A DNA stretch of 64,000 bases from Algoriphagus oliviformis (GCF_017254915.1 NZ_JAFKCT010000004.1:372001-436000), one strand, 5' to 3'; positions 1 to 9,051 are shown, counted from the stretch's first letter. The notes: generated from the letters alone by a model not told the origin. Translations and numbers: made by a program.

Positions 1-98
1 TTGAAGTTCTCGTCCAATGGCACGTTGAAATCCACACGAATCAGGGCCTTTTTGCCTGCAAAATTCAGGCTGTCCACGTTTTTCACTGTTGAACTCAT
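1..98 (-). CDS. pgk: Phosphoglycerate kinase, N-terminal fragment
   Basis: This is the first 32 codons of a gene that runs off the left edge of the window. The start codon is ATG at 98-96. The translation contains the N-terminal hallmark of phosphoglycerate kinase, [11 protein letters not shown], which is the first beta strand and part of the 3-phosphoglycerate site. The enzyme transfers phosphate from 1,3-bisphosphoglycerate to ADP in glycolysis. The call rests on this one motif, which is highly characteristic. A GAPDH gene lies far away at 55.9 kb, so the two are not in one operon. Confidence 0.88.
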   Translation of the reverse strand, partial: MSSTVKNVDSLNFAGKKALIRVDFNVPLDENF

Positions 99-100
99 AG

Positions 101-373
101 GAAATGGTTTGAAAGATTTTTGACTGGCTTCTGTTAAAAGAGCCTCAAGTTAACCTTTGGGATTGGAAAATTGAAAGATTTTAAAGACTTGTCCGCCGGG
201 GTGGATTGGAAAATTGGGACAGGGGGTTTGCAAGGTGGTAAAGTGGCAAGGTTAAAAAGTGAGGTTTTCGCTCAGCGACCTATTTTTAAGATTTGAGATT
301 TGAAATTAGAGATTTGAAACTAGAGCTACTCCTCCCCTTCTTGATACTTGCGTCTAGCTACTTGATACTTTCC
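101..373. other. Intergenic region upstream of pgk
   Basis: No convincing gene is seen here. The stretch is low in complexity, with repeated words built on ATTGGAAAATTG, GGTGGTAAAGTGGCAAGG and TTTGAGATTTGAAATTAGAGATTTGAAACTAGAG. Part of it (201-252) resembles a block at 40861-40902, upstream of dnaX, which is also read on the minus strand. Confidence 0.5.
201..252. repeat. Degenerate intergenic repeat, copy 1
   Basis: The block reads GGATTGGAAA..TTGGGA followed by GGTGGTAAAGTGGCAAGG. A related block lies at 40861-40902. Both sit roughly 100-160 bp upstream of a minus-strand gene (pgk and dnaX). Its nature is unknown. Confidence 0.4.
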
Positions 374-1336
374 CTACTTCGCTGCCGCTCTTCTCAGTCG
401 ATCATTGATCGCGCGGCCAAGGCCTGTCTCGGGCATCAGCTCTGCGAGGATCACTGTCGCCGGACTTTCGTCCAGCTCCCGCATGGCTGCAAAAAGGTTT
501 TTGGCTGCTTCGTGCAGGTTTTCGCTCGGGCTGAGGGCAATCTGCCTCCCCGGCTCCAAGTCGGAAAAAGCTTGAGAGAAGCTCAGCACCGCGAAGTTTT
601 CCCCTTGGGCTTTTTTCTCCCGAATCAACTCCTGAAGATCTCCCAACAAAAAGGGTTTCCGTGGTGAGTAGTGGCTGTCTAGCTGACCGGGCGCGGCGGG
701 ATTGCTGGAGCTGTGGTCTTTGATGGTCACAGGCCCCACCAGCTTTTCGAGTTCGGCGATTTCCAGTCCGCCCAGCCTATAAATGGTGATTTCCCCTGCC
801 TCCATGCCGACAATGGTACTCTCAAGACCCACCGTACAAGCGCCACCGTCCAGGATGTAGGGAATCCTGTCTCCCAGCTGCGCCTCCACGTGGGAAGGAC
901 GGGTCGGACTGATATACCCAAAGGGATTGGCACTGGGAGCCGCGAGCGGAAAAGACAGCTCCTCCAGCAGGGCGAGCGTGAGGGGATGCTGGGGCACTCG
1001 CACAGCGACGCGATCCAAACCGGAAGTCACCAGATCGGGCACGATGGCCTTTCTCGGCAACAGCAGCGTCAGTGGTCCCGGCCAAAAATTCTCCGCCAGG
1101 ACTCTCAGCTGCTCGGGAAACTCCCTCACAAATTCCCCCACCCGCTCGATGGACGAGGTGTGCAAAATCAACGGATCAAAGCCCGGCCGATTTTTGGTCT
1201 CAAAAATCAACGCGGCGGCTTCGGAATCGAGCGCATTGCCGGCAAGTCCATAGACGGTCTCGGTGGGAATGCCCACGAGCTGGCCTTTTTCGAGAAAGGC
1301 TTTTGCGGATGCTATGTCTTTGCCGATCTCTGCCAT
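374..1336 (-). CDS. sua5: L-threonylcarbamoyladenylate synthase (Sua5/YrdC family)
   Basis: This 320-residue protein makes threonylcarbamoyl-AMP from threonine, bicarbonate and ATP, the first step of t6A modification of tRNAs that read ANN codons. The YrdC core carries GIPTETVYGLA at residues 22-32, KNRP at 48-51 and PSANPFGYISPT near 135-146, the expected nucleotide and substrate contacts. A linker (APGQLDSHYSP) leads to a C-terminal Sua5 domain, so this is the long Sua5 form and not the short TsaC. Its start is one base away from the stop of the upstream TPR gene, which indicates co-transcription. Confidence 0.93.
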   Translation of the reverse strand: MAEIGKDIASAKAFLEKGQLVGIPTETVYGLAGNALDSEAAALIFETKNRPGFDPLILHTSSIERVGEFVREFPEQLRVLAENFWPGPLTLLLPRKAIVPDLVTSGLDRVAVRVPQHPLTLALLEELSFPLAAPSANPFGYISPTRPSHVEAQLGDRIPYILDGGACTVGLESTIVGMEAGEITIYRLGGLEIAELEKLVGPVTIKDHSSSNPAAPGQLDSHYSPRKPFLLGDLQELIREKKAQGENFAVLSFSQAFSDLEPGRQIALSPSENLHEAAKNLFAAMRELDESPATVILAELMPETGLGRAINDRLRRAAAK

Positions 1337-1337
1337 T

Positions 1338-2048
1338 TTATTCCTCGCAGAAGTCTTTGATCCAGGTTTCCGCGTCGGCGTAGCCGAGGGAAAGCGCCAT
1401 CTTCAGATCGGCACAGCCTTCGCCCTTTTGTCCCAAAGCACTCATACGGGTCACGCCCAGCAGGTAGTAGGCTTCGGCGTTTTTGGGATCGAGGTTCACG
1501 GTATTGGTGAGCGACTCCATGCCATGGATGGGGTCGTTCATGCCCAGCTCGGCTTTAGCCTTGCGGAAATGAGCCTCGGCCTGGTTTGGGTCGGCTTGAA
1601 GTACGGTTTGGAAATCCAGTAGGGCATCTTCGTACTCCTCCATGTTGAGCAGCGCGGTGCCACGGTTGAAAAAGATATCGGATTGGGAAGGATCCAGCGC
1701 CGTAGCCATGTTGAAGTCGGCCAGCGCTTCCTTGTATTTTTCCTGCTCCATCTTGGCATTGCCGCGGTTAAACCAGGGCTTGTAGCTCGTAGAGTCCGCC
1801 AGGATCGCCGCATCGAAGACCGGGATCGCTTCTTCGATCTTTCCCTGCTGGAAAAGCGCCACGCCTTTCGCATTCAGGGCCTGGGCATTTTCGGGGTTGA
1901 TTTCGAGAAGTTGGTCAAAAAGCGACACCGCTTCCGGCCAAGCCTGGGTGTCCATTTTCTCGATTCCGGCTTTCAGCAGCTCTTCCTCATTTGGCTTGCA
2001 GGCAAACAGAGTCGCCGCCAGCAAACCCAAGATCCAAAGTTTCTTCAC
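1338..2048 (-). CDS. TPR-repeat lipoprotein
   Basis: The 236-residue protein starts with a lipoprotein signal peptide ending in LFAC, with Cys17 as the expected lipidated residue. The rest is a run of about five tetratricopeptide repeats, with units such as AEAHFRKAKAELGM and AEAYYLLGVTRM. TPR solenoids bind other proteins, so this is probably an envelope scaffold; no partner can be named. It lies in a tight minus-strand block between the thioesterase and sua5. Confidence 0.8.
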   Translation of the reverse strand: MKKLWILGLLAATLFACKPNEEELLKAGIEKMDTQAWPEAVSLFDQLLEINPENAQALNAKGVALFQQGKIEEAIPVFDAAILADSTSYKPWFNRGNAKMEQEKYKEALADFNMATALDPSQSDIFFNRGTALLNMEEYEDALLDFQTVLQADPNQAEAHFRKAKAELGMNDPIHGMESLTNTVNLDPKNAEAYYLLGVTRMSALGQKGEGCADLKMALSLGYADAETWIKDFCEE

Positions 2049-2084
2049 AGGGGTAATTTTTCGGCAAAGATAGGGAATTAGCGC

Positions 2085-2522
2085 TTACCCAGCCGCCAAC
2101 TTCAGTCTATACTCCTCGGGGATAGCGGTGGGCTTCATGGTTTTCATGTCCACCGCCACCAGTACGGAAAGGCATTTTGCATAAATATGTTCGCGGCCCT
2201 GCTTGTCTTTTCCCACCAAAACCTGCTCCAAGTCAAAAGAGGAATTGCCTAGACGGGAGCACTTGACCAAGGCCTCCACCTGGTCTTCCAAGTGGATCGG
2301 GCGCAGATAATCGATCTCCACCCTTCCGACCACTACTCCAAAGGAAAGTACATCCCAAGCGCAAACCTCATGGAGAAACACCGCCCGGGCGTGTTCGAAA
2401 TAGTTGAAGTAGACACCGTTGTTGACATGCAGGTAGCCGTCGATGTCGGAAAAGCGGATCTGCAGCGGAATCGAAAACGCGAAACTTTCTCTCAGTGCAG
2501 CCGGGCTTACGGGATTTTTCAA
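2085..2522 (-). CDS. Acyl-CoA thioesterase, 4HBT hotdog family
   Basis: At 145 residues this has the size and layout of a single-domain hotdog thioesterase, which hydrolyses acyl-CoA thioesters. The motif RFSDIDGYLHVNNGVYFNYFE near residue 23 is the 4-hydroxybenzoyl-CoA thioesterase signature with its catalytic Asp. The start appears to be TTG at 2522-2520, overlapping the TGA stop of the NUDIX gene in a TTGA arrangement; no ATG lies between it and the conserved core. The physiological substrate cannot be read from sequence. Confidence 0.85.
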   Translation of the reverse strand: MKNPVSPAALRESFAFSIPLQIRFSDIDGYLHVNNGVYFNYFEHARAVFLHEVCAWDVLSFGVVVGRVEIDYLRPIHLEDQVEALVKCSRLGNSSFDLEQVLVGKDKQGREHIYAKCLSVLVAVDMKTMKPTAIPEEYRLKLAAG

Positions 2523-3070
2523 AGCAATATTTCTGATTTGCTGGTCTTTTCGAGCATGCGGAGAATGGAGGGATTGTACCCGATCATGTCCACCACGGAG
2601 TCAAAAGCGATCCAGGCGAGGGAGATGCTCTCGTCGCTCATCTCCAAGGGCTCGTTGATATCGGCCTCCAGCAGGTAGCGCACGTCAAAATGGAAGTGCT
2701 GCGGCACATGCGGGCGCTCGGGGATGATGTGCTTGTCGATGTCGAAGATGGAAGAGTCCACAAATTGCAGGGAGCTCAGGCCACTTTCCTCCCGGGCTTC
2801 CTGCAGGGCGACGTCCATGAGGTTTTCGTTGCCGTCGGCATGACCGCCGAGCTGCAGCCATCGGCCGAGCTTGCGGTGGAGCGTCAGCAGCGTGTGGGTA
2901 CGCTCTTGGTTCACCACCCACGAAGAGGCCGTGAAGTGTCCGTCCAGACGCTCCCGCTTGTAGGCCAAGGGATCATGGGTGAGCTCCGCAAAATCCGAGA
3001 TAAAAGCCGCCTCTTCCTCGTAGGGGGTGCGGTATTTTTCGAGTTGGTTTCTAAGCTTGATTCTATCCAT
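2519..3070 (-). CDS. NUDIX hydrolase
   Basis: The protein hydrolyses a nucleoside diphosphate linked to another group; the substrate is unknown. The NUDIX box is visible as GGHADGNENLMDVALQEAREESGL-like residues, matching Gx5Ex7REUxEExGU except that the first R is Q. I chose ATG at 3070 (MDRIKLRN), which overlaps the stop of the upstream gene by 8 bases; a second ATG five codons upstream (3085) is possible. It is coupled to the thioesterase downstream by an overlapping stop/start. Confidence 0.88.
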   Translation of the reverse strand: MDRIKLRNQLEKYRTPYEEEAAFISDFAELTHDPLAYKRERLDGHFTASSWVVNQERTHTLLTLHRKLGRWLQLGGHADGNENLMDVALQEAREESGLSSLQFVDSSIFDIDKHIIPERPHVPQHFHFDVRYLLEADINEPLEMSDESISLAWIAFDSVVDMIGYNPSILRMLEKTSKSEILL

Positions 3071-3665
3071 TGGTGTGTGTTTCAAAGATCCGATCCATCA
3101 GTTGATCGAAAGGTTTGGCATCCTGATAAAGACGATCGGAATACACCGTCGCCAGCAACTTGATAAAACTGGGCTTATTGTCTACACTCACTTTCTCCAA
3201 CGCCACATTTCCGTACAGCTGAGAAATCAGCTCTCCTTCAGCCGGAAGTTGAAGGGGAGGCTTAAAATAGAATTTCTCGCTCACCTTCACCCGGTCGGCC
3301 GTTTCCTCAAACTTCCGATCCAGGCTCACCTGCTCATATCCCAAAGCTAAAATCCTTTGGCTAAAAGCCAAAAAAAGCCGGGAAAATGATTTCATGTCCA
3401 AAGGCTCCTCGTACGTCACCGCAAAACCGTTGGCATAGGGAGAATCCAAGATATGCACCCGAGGGGGAGCTTCTATGCCGGTGCGCTTGAAATGGTAGTT
3501 TTTGTAAACCAAGGCAAAGAGGCGCTCGCAGGCCTCGGACTCCATCCACTCCTTCAGGTCGGCTTGCTCGCTCTCCTTGATCACGAAATTTTCCCGAACC
3601 GTCATGGGCGACTCCCCAGCGGGCTTAAACACATTTCTGAATAGGTCGTCGAAGAAATTACCCAT
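3063..3665 (-). CDS. Conserved hypothetical protein
   Basis: I do not recognise this 200-residue protein. It has no signal peptide or membrane segment. It is mixed charged and hydrophobic with a bipartite look: an N-terminal part rich in aromatic residues (LFALVYKNYHFKRTG) and a C-terminal part ending in MDRIFETHTNG. It overlaps recQ upstream by 8 bases and the NUDIX gene downstream by 8 bases, so it is translated as part of the recQ block. A role in nucleic-acid or nucleotide housekeeping would be a guess from neighbours only. Confidence 0.7.
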   Translation of the reverse strand: MGNFFDDLFRNVFKPAGESPMTVRENFVIKESEQADLKEWMESEACERLFALVYKNYHFKRTGIEAPPRVHILDSPYANGFAVTYEEPLDMKSFSRLFLAFSQRILALGYEQVSLDRKFEETADRVKVSEKFYFKPPLQLPAEGELISQLYGNVALEKVSVDNKPSFIKLLATVYSDRLYQDAKPFDQLMDRIFETHTNG

Positions 3666-5580
3666 GGGCTAAAGTCAAGATGTGCCCATCGGGAGAGATG
3701 CTGACCAGGTTTTGGTCGATCAGTTGACGGAGCAAGTGCAGGTTGGAGTCGGACCTTGGTTTGCCGAGTGTCAAAAACAAGTCCTGCTCTGATAACCCGC
3801 CTGTCTCTTCCAAAGTTTCCAAAATCCTTCGCTTCAGCCGATCTTCCTGGCTTTGGGGAGCCTGTTTTTTTTTCTCCTCGATACAGACATCGCAGATTCC
3901 GCAGACCTCGTCGGTCTTTTCCCCGAAATACTCCTGGATAAACTGCGTACGGCAAAGCTTCGCCTGTCGGGTATAGGAGACCATGCTTTTGGCTTTGTCC
4001 AAAGTAAGCTGCTTCCGGCTGGCGATGCGGGGAAGGTTGAAGGGCAGCTTACCCGCATCGTAGCGATGGGTGAGAAAGGTGAGCTGGGGCTTGTCCTTTC
4101 GCTGGTCGTAGTCCATCACTTCCAGCTTTTGGAGATCCTGAAGCGCCTTGACCAGCTCGGACTCCCTCATGCCGAGCGCCTTCGCCAGCTTGCCCTCCTG
4201 GATGCGGATGAATTCGGAAAAAAGATTGCCCCCATAGGTCCGCAGGAGCATTTTGACCACGGGATCGAGCTTGGCATAGGCGATCTGTATCTCGTAGAGC
4301 TTGCTGGGATCGACCTGAAAATGGACTCTTGAAGGCGCAAAAAAACTCTCGTTGATCTCCACAAAGCCCTCTTCGGCCAAGACTTTGAGCGCATAGAAGG
4401 TGTCCAGCACTTCCAGGCCATAGGTCTGGCAAAAGTCCGACAGGTCAAAGTCAAAGCTGCTCAGCATGTTGCTGCCCACGGCCAGCTGGTAGTAGTTGGC
4501 GAGGCATTGATAGACCCGCTTGAGGTAGTCGATGGGCGCGTAGACCAGCTCAGCCCGGCGGCTCAGCTGCTCAAAATCCTGCTCGTTGGCCAGCAGCACC
4601 GCAAAGGCCTTCCGCCCGTCTCGCCCCGCACGACCCGCTTCCTGGTAGTAGTTTTCGAGGTTTTCCGGCAGATCGCTGTGGATCACCACCCGCACGTTCG
4701 GTTTGTCTATCCCCATCCCAAAGGCATTGGTACTGACCATCACCCGCACGCGATCTGCTTTCCAGGCCTCCTGACGCTCAGCCCGATCCGAGTTGGAAAG
4801 TCCAGCGTGGTAGGCCGCGGCGGAAATCCCGAGCTGATGGAGCGCTTTGGCGATCTGTTGGGTAGCTTGGCGGTTTCTCACGTACCAGATCGCCGTGCCG
4901 GGGATGCGGCTGAGGATCTCTATCCCTTTTTCCAGCTTGTTTTCAACCAAGCGCACGCTGTAGCTGAGGTTTTTGCGGGAAAAGCTCTGGTGGAACTCAC
5001 GGTGCCGCTTCATTTCCAGCTTGTCCACAATGTCCGCGCAGACCTGAGGCGTGGCCGAAGCGGTGAGAGCCAGTACATTTACTTTTGGGTGAAAAGCCCG
5101 GATGGCGGCGATCTCCAGATAAGGCGGCCGAAAGTCGTAGCCCCACTGCGAGATGCAATGCGCCTCGTCCACGGCGATCAGGTTGACCTTCATCTGCCGA
5201 AAGCGCTCGATGAAAAGCTCCTGCTTCAGCCGCTCGGGGGAAACGTAAAGAAACTTGAAGTCCCCGTAGATGCAGTTGTCCAACGTGGTATCGATCTCGC
5301 GGTGGCTCATGCCCGAGTAGATGGCCGCCGCTTTGATGCCCTTGGCTTTGAGGTTGTCCACCTGGTCTTTCATCAGCGCGATCAGCGGAGACACGACCAG
5401 GCAGATGCCTTCCCTTGCCAGTCCGGGGACTTGGTAGCAGAGGCTTTTCCCCCCGCCTGTCGGCAAAAGCGCCAGCGTGTCCCCCCCCTCCATCACCGCG
5501 TCGATGACCTGGCGCTGGACGGGACGAAAGTCCTCCAGACCGAAAACCTCCCGAAGTATATGTAGCAGTTGAGTTTCCAA
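3658..5580 (-). CDS. recQ: ATP-dependent DNA helicase RecQ
   Basis: This 640-residue superfamily 2 helicase unwinds DNA 3' to 5' in recombination and repair. Walker A is LPTGGGKSLCYQ at 39-50. The DEAH box is at 138-141, followed by the RecQ aromatic loop CISQWGYDFRP. The helicase C domain holds STNAFGMGIDKPNVR and the QEAGRAGRDG motif. The four-cysteine zinc site of the RQC domain (KLCRTQF...CGICDVC) is present. The C-terminus ends in a winged-helix-like segment; I see no clear HRDC domain. The start is directly adjacent to the enoyl-CoA hydratase stop. Confidence 0.96.
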   Translation of the reverse strand: METQLLHILREVFGLEDFRPVQRQVIDAVMEGGDTLALLPTGGGKSLCYQVPGLAREGICLVVSPLIALMKDQVDNLKAKGIKAAAIYSGMSHREIDTTLDNCIYGDFKFLYVSPERLKQELFIERFRQMKVNLIAVDEAHCISQWGYDFRPPYLEIAAIRAFHPKVNVLALTASATPQVCADIVDKLEMKRHREFHQSFSRKNLSYSVRLVENKLEKGIEILSRIPGTAIWYVRNRQATQQIAKALHQLGISAAAYHAGLSNSDRAERQEAWKADRVRVMVSTNAFGMGIDKPNVRVVIHSDLPENLENYYQEAGRAGRDGRKAFAVLLANEQDFEQLSRRAELVYAPIDYLKRVYQCLANYYQLAVGSNMLSSFDFDLSDFCQTYGLEVLDTFYALKVLAEEGFVEINESFFAPSRVHFQVDPSKLYEIQIAYAKLDPVVKMLLRTYGGNLFSEFIRIQEGKLAKALGMRESELVKALQDLQKLEVMDYDQRKDKPQLTFLTHRYDAGKLPFNLPRIASRKQLTLDKAKSMVSYTRQAKLCRTQFIQEYFGEKTDEVCGICDVCIEEKKKQAPQSQEDRLKRRILETLEETGGLSEQDLFLTLGKPRSDSNLHLLRQLIDQNLVSISPDGHILTLAHG

Positions 5581-6357
5581 TTACCAGCTGGGCTTGGTTT
5601 TGGACAGAAAGGCCGCGATGCCCTTCACGCAGTCCGCGTGGCCTCTCGCTTTGGCATTGGCTTCTGCGGCCTGATCGAGGGCTTCTTGACGGGACTTGGC
5701 ATTGAGGCTTCTGAGCAGTCGTTTGGTCTCCTGCATGGAAAAGGCCGAGTTTTCGGTGACGAGCTGCTGCGCAAAATCCAGGACGCGCGCTTCGAGCTTC
5801 CCGGTATCGACAACCTCGGTGACAAGCCCGAGGTTTGCTGCCTTTTCGGCGGAGATCACTTCGGCGGAAAGCAACAGCTCAGTCGCTTTCGCCTGCCCGA
5901 TTTGCTCCGCCAAAAACACCGACACCAAGGCCGGAACGAAGCCGATTTTGGCCTCGGTGTAGCCAAACTTGGCCTCCGCTGCCGCAAAAGCGAAATCACA
6001 GACTGTGACCAAACCGCAGCCCCCGGCCAAGGCATGGCCTTGCACTTGGGCGATGACTGGCTTGGGAAACTCGTAGATCTGGGAGAAAAGCTGCCCCAAG
6101 CGACGGCTGTCGGCGAGGTTTTCCTCAAAGGAATTTTGCTGCAATTCCTCCAGATAGGCCAAGTCCGCCCCGGCACAAAAAGCCTTTCCCTCTGCCCGCA
6201 AGACGACCACTTTTACTTCTTTGCGCTGAGCAAAATCCGAAAACGCCGCCCCGAGGGTGCCGATGAGCTCTGGGCTCAGGGCATTACGCTTGTCGGGCCG
6301 GTTCAGCGTGACATAGCCTACGCGGTCTTCGATATGGGTGAGCACAGGGGTGTCCAT
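5581..6357 (-). CDS. Enoyl-CoA hydratase/isomerase family protein
   Basis: The 258-residue crotonase-fold protein has the usual length of the family. The oxyanion-hole segments are visible as AEGKAFCAGADLAYLEEL near residue 60 and GHALAGGCGLVTVCDFAFA near 105. Members hydrate or isomerise acyl-CoA in fatty-acid or branched-chain amino-acid breakdown; the position of the catalytic acids does not settle which. It leads the recQ block, with no gap between its stop and the recQ start. Confidence 0.9.
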   Translation of the reverse strand: MDTPVLTHIEDRVGYVTLNRPDKRNALSPELIGTLGAAFSDFAQRKEVKVVVLRAEGKAFCAGADLAYLEELQQNSFEENLADSRRLGQLFSQIYEFPKPVIAQVQGHALAGGCGLVTVCDFAFAAAEAKFGYTEAKIGFVPALVSVFLAEQIGQAKATELLLSAEVISAEKAANLGLVTEVVDTGKLEARVLDFAQQLVTENSAFSMQETKRLLRSLNAKSRQEALDQAAEANAKARGHADCVKGIAAFLSKTKPSW

Positions 6358-6416
6358 GGGGTCATTTTAACGAAGGGATAAATTACGGGGAGAAAAAGCC
6401 AAGGGCAAGCGGGCGA

Positions 6417-8354
6417 TCAGAAAACTACCTGAAATGCGCCATTATTTGCGGAGAGCGAGTCCAGTGGTAGGGCATCTGTCCCTCCGTCCGGCAAAATACG
6501 CTCGACCTTCCGCGGTCCTTTTCCTTCCCAGTGCAGGGAGTTGTCTTTGGCTCCAAAGCGAAATCCAAAAATCGGGAAATACCGAAAACCTTCCCCATCC
6601 AACGCAAGCACCGACTCGGGCATTTGCGGGCGATGGGCGGCGACGCGGTTCGGATCGATGGAGAAGCTGATTTGCTCCAGAGGAAAGCTTTCGTTCCAGG
6701 AGAAATGTTGATCGCCGACTTTGAAGTCCATGAGCAATCCCTTTTCCCCAGAGAAAACCAAGAGCTCGGAGGCTGGCTGTCGCAGCTCCCGACCCAACCT
6801 TTCAGCCCTCCAAGCCAGAAACAGCCCGATCATCAAGTAAACGAGCTTTCTCCGGTCTCCCCACTCCCAGTTGGCCCAGACGATCAACAAGCCCCATACC
6901 AGGAGCATTCCGGTAAGCGTGATCGTGAGGCGCTCCATATTCCCGCCCGGCAGCTGCTGGATCTGGACGGTGAGCCAGTTTTGAAGCCAAATCAGACCGC
7001 TGACGATCCAGCCGAGCAGGTTTCCCAAAAAAGGCACCCAATTCAGCGCCAGCATCGCTATGCCCACATTCATCACCAAAAAGGAAAGTGGGATGATGAG
7101 CAGATTAGCCAGCAGGAAATAGCTGGGAAAGCTATGGAAATAGAGGATGGAAAGGGGAAAAGTCCCCAGCTGCGCCGCGATGCTCACTGCCGTGATCTGC
7201 CAGAAGTACTCCACGACACGGTTAGGCGGCAGCCACCATCGGACGATAAGCGGCTGCAGCAGCAAGATTCCCGCGACGGCGGAATAGGAAAGCTGGAATC
7301 CCACATCGAAAATCACGCCCGGATCCATCGCTATGATGAGCATGGCCGAAAAGGCGAGGACATTCCAGGAAGAGGGCTTTCGCTCCCGCATTTGTCCCAA
7401 GGAAAACAGCGTAAACATGGTCGCGGCGCGGACGACCGAGGGCGAAAAACCCGTCAATACGGCGTAGGCCCAAATCAGGAGGACGACGAATAACAGGTAG
7501 ATTTTCCGCGGTCTTTTCCCCAAACGCAAGCCTTTCAAAGGAAACAGCAGGATGACATAGATGATCCCGACGTGGAGCCCAGAAACGGCCAAAATATGCA
7601 TGGTGCCCGTCTGGGCATAGGCGTCGCGTATTTCTCGATCAAGGCTCTCCTTTTGGCCAAGAAGCAGCGCGGTCGCGATCTGCTGGGCCTGAAGACCGAG
7701 CACTTTCCGTTGGATGACCATGACCAGGGATCTCCGAGTCCGCTCCAGCCAAAAGCGGAAATCCCCGGATTCGGCGCGGTCGACCACCTGGACCTCCTTG
7801 CCCACAAACTGGCGAAAATGGATGCCCTTTCTCGCCAAAAAAGCACGGTAGTCAAACTCATTTGGAAATGTCGGTGGAGGGATCTGTTCCGGCGACTTGC
7901 TCACCAGCAAAACCTGTCCGGGAAGCAGGGGTTTGGCCGATTTGTGATAGACGAGCACTTTGCCTTTGGAGGGCTTCCATGCGCTGCTGTCCCTGAGTTG
8001 GATGACCTCCAGCAGGTTTTCCTGGGAGTTTGGTTTTTGCACGTCGTACTTTTCCACCCGGGCGAGATAGGCTTCGCAAAATTCCAGCGCGGGGTCAAGC
8101 GCCTGAGTGGCTCGTTTCTTTTGGCCTTCGGAAAGCAGCGCCCCCAACACAAAAAGCATGGCATACCCCAAGAGGGCAAGTCCCAGTTTCGAAGATGTCT
8201 TTTTGCCCAAGAGCAAAAATAGGTACAGCAGCCAAAGGCCTCCGATGACCGCCGCCGATACCCAGACGGGCGCTCCGAGTCCACTTTGCGAAAGCAAAAC
8301 GCCCGACACCAAAAAGGGCAAGTACCTCAAAAATGGAAAGTCGGCAAACCTCAT
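6417..8354 (-). CDS. comEC: ComEC/Rec2-family DNA-uptake channel protein
   Basis: This 645-residue integral membrane protein has an N-terminal pair of membrane helices and a DUF4131-type soluble domain, then the Competence domain with motifs LLLGQKESLDREIRDAYAQTGTMHILAVSGLHVGII and GFSPSVVRAATMF. ComEC carries single-stranded DNA across the inner membrane during natural transformation. The C-terminal ~130 residues contain no HxHxDH signature, so the metallo-beta-lactamase nuclease domain of longer ComEC proteins seems absent. It stands alone, with short gaps on both sides. Confidence 0.9.
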   Translation of the reverse strand: MRFADFPFLRYLPFLVSGVLLSQSGLGAPVWVSAAVIGGLWLLYLFLLLGKKTSSKLGLALLGYAMLFVLGALLSEGQKKRATQALDPALEFCEAYLARVEKYDVQKPNSQENLLEVIQLRDSSAWKPSKGKVLVYHKSAKPLLPGQVLLVSKSPEQIPPPTFPNEFDYRAFLARKGIHFRQFVGKEVQVVDRAESGDFRFWLERTRRSLVMVIQRKVLGLQAQQIATALLLGQKESLDREIRDAYAQTGTMHILAVSGLHVGIIYVILLFPLKGLRLGKRPRKIYLLFVVLLIWAYAVLTGFSPSVVRAATMFTLFSLGQMRERKPSSWNVLAFSAMLIIAMDPGVIFDVGFQLSYSAVAGILLLQPLIVRWWLPPNRVVEYFWQITAVSIAAQLGTFPLSILYFHSFPSYFLLANLLIIPLSFLVMNVGIAMLALNWVPFLGNLLGWIVSGLIWLQNWLTVQIQQLPGGNMERLTITLTGMLLVWGLLIVWANWEWGDRRKLVYLMIGLFLAWRAERLGRELRQPASELLVFSGEKGLLMDFKVGDQHFSWNESFPLEQISFSIDPNRVAAHRPQMPESVLALDGEGFRYFPIFGFRFGAKDNSLHWEGKGPRKVERILPDGGTDALPLDSLSANNGAFQVVF

Positions 8355-8396
8355 CTTCAGAAAAATTAAAGACTTAAGTTAAAAAATAACAGGCAC

Positions 8397-8420
8397 AAAA
8401 AAAGAGCCCCGAGAGGCTCT
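8397..8420 (-). terminator. Rho-independent terminator of the outer-membrane protein gene
   Basis: Read on the minus strand, AGAGCC and GGCTCT form the stem around a 6-base loop, followed directly by seven T residues. It lies about 20 bases after the stop at 8442. Confidence 0.8.
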
Positions 8421-8441
8421 GGATTTCTTTGTCTTGGGGTT

Positions 8442-9014
8442 TTAAAACCGGTAGCCCAAACTGAAGCCGGCATTGGGCTCGATGGCGGTGAACTTGTCGG
8501 TCACTGCCTCACTGAAATTGCGGGCGATACTGGCGAAGGGACCAAACGCAAAATGCTCCGACACTTCCCACTTGTACCCAAATCCGGCACCGATGATGAA
8601 TGCGGTCATGTCCGTGGAAGCCATCGCCCCGGCCACGGGCTCCTCAAAGTCCCCAAACCTGAACTTCAGGAAGGGATACACGTGAAACCGTCCATTCGGC
8701 TTGTTGCCGAAATAGAAGTTCAATCCCGACTGGATCGAATTGGTCTTGTAGTTTTTTCCGTCATTTTGGGAATTGTATCCAAATCGGTCGTTGAAATGGA
8801 TCTGGAGGTCCAGGGAATGGCTTTCACTCAGAAAACGCTCATAGCCCACTTCAAACGACCCCATCAAAATCAGGTTGAGGAAGTTGAACTTGACCTCGTT
8901 GTCAAAGGCGCCGATATTGGGATTGGACAAACCAGAAGAAGAGATGACCTGCTGGCTGAATGCGGAAGCCGAAAGTACCGCGACAAAAAAAGCGGATAGG
9001 ATGATTTTTTTCAT
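8442..9014 (-). CDS. Outer-membrane beta-barrel protein, unknown role
   Basis: The 190-residue protein has a signal peptide (MKKIILSAFFVAVLSASAFSQQ) and a body of alternating amphipathic strands that ends in GFSLGYRF, with a C-terminal aromatic residue typical of outer-membrane barrels. It looks like the small DUF3575/OmpW-like barrels of Bacteroidota. I placed the start at 9014 because the longer open frame would overlap the acetyltransferase gene and would bury the signal peptide. Its ligand is unknown. Confidence 0.75.
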   Translation of the reverse strand: MKKIILSAFFVAVLSASAFSQQVISSSGLSNPNIGAFDNEVKFNFLNLILMGSFEVGYERFLSESHSLDLQIHFNDRFGYNSQNDGKNYKTNSIQSGLNFYFGNKPNGRFHVYPFLKFRFGDFEEPVAGAMASTDMTAFIIGAGFGYKWEVSEHFAFGPFASIARNFSEAVTDKFTAIEPNAGFSLGYRF

Positions 9015-9051
9015 AAAACGGGAATTTAAACTGCGGGGCATAAGGCAAGGA

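Noticed and set aside
1263-1622. Long plus-strand open frames opposite sua5 and the TPR gene (also at 713-1360, 4507-5565, 12143-13411, 14014-15495, 53471-54583, 55850-56920)
   Set aside because: They are mirror frames of strongly supported genes on the other strand, produced by the GC-rich codon use; none has a domain.
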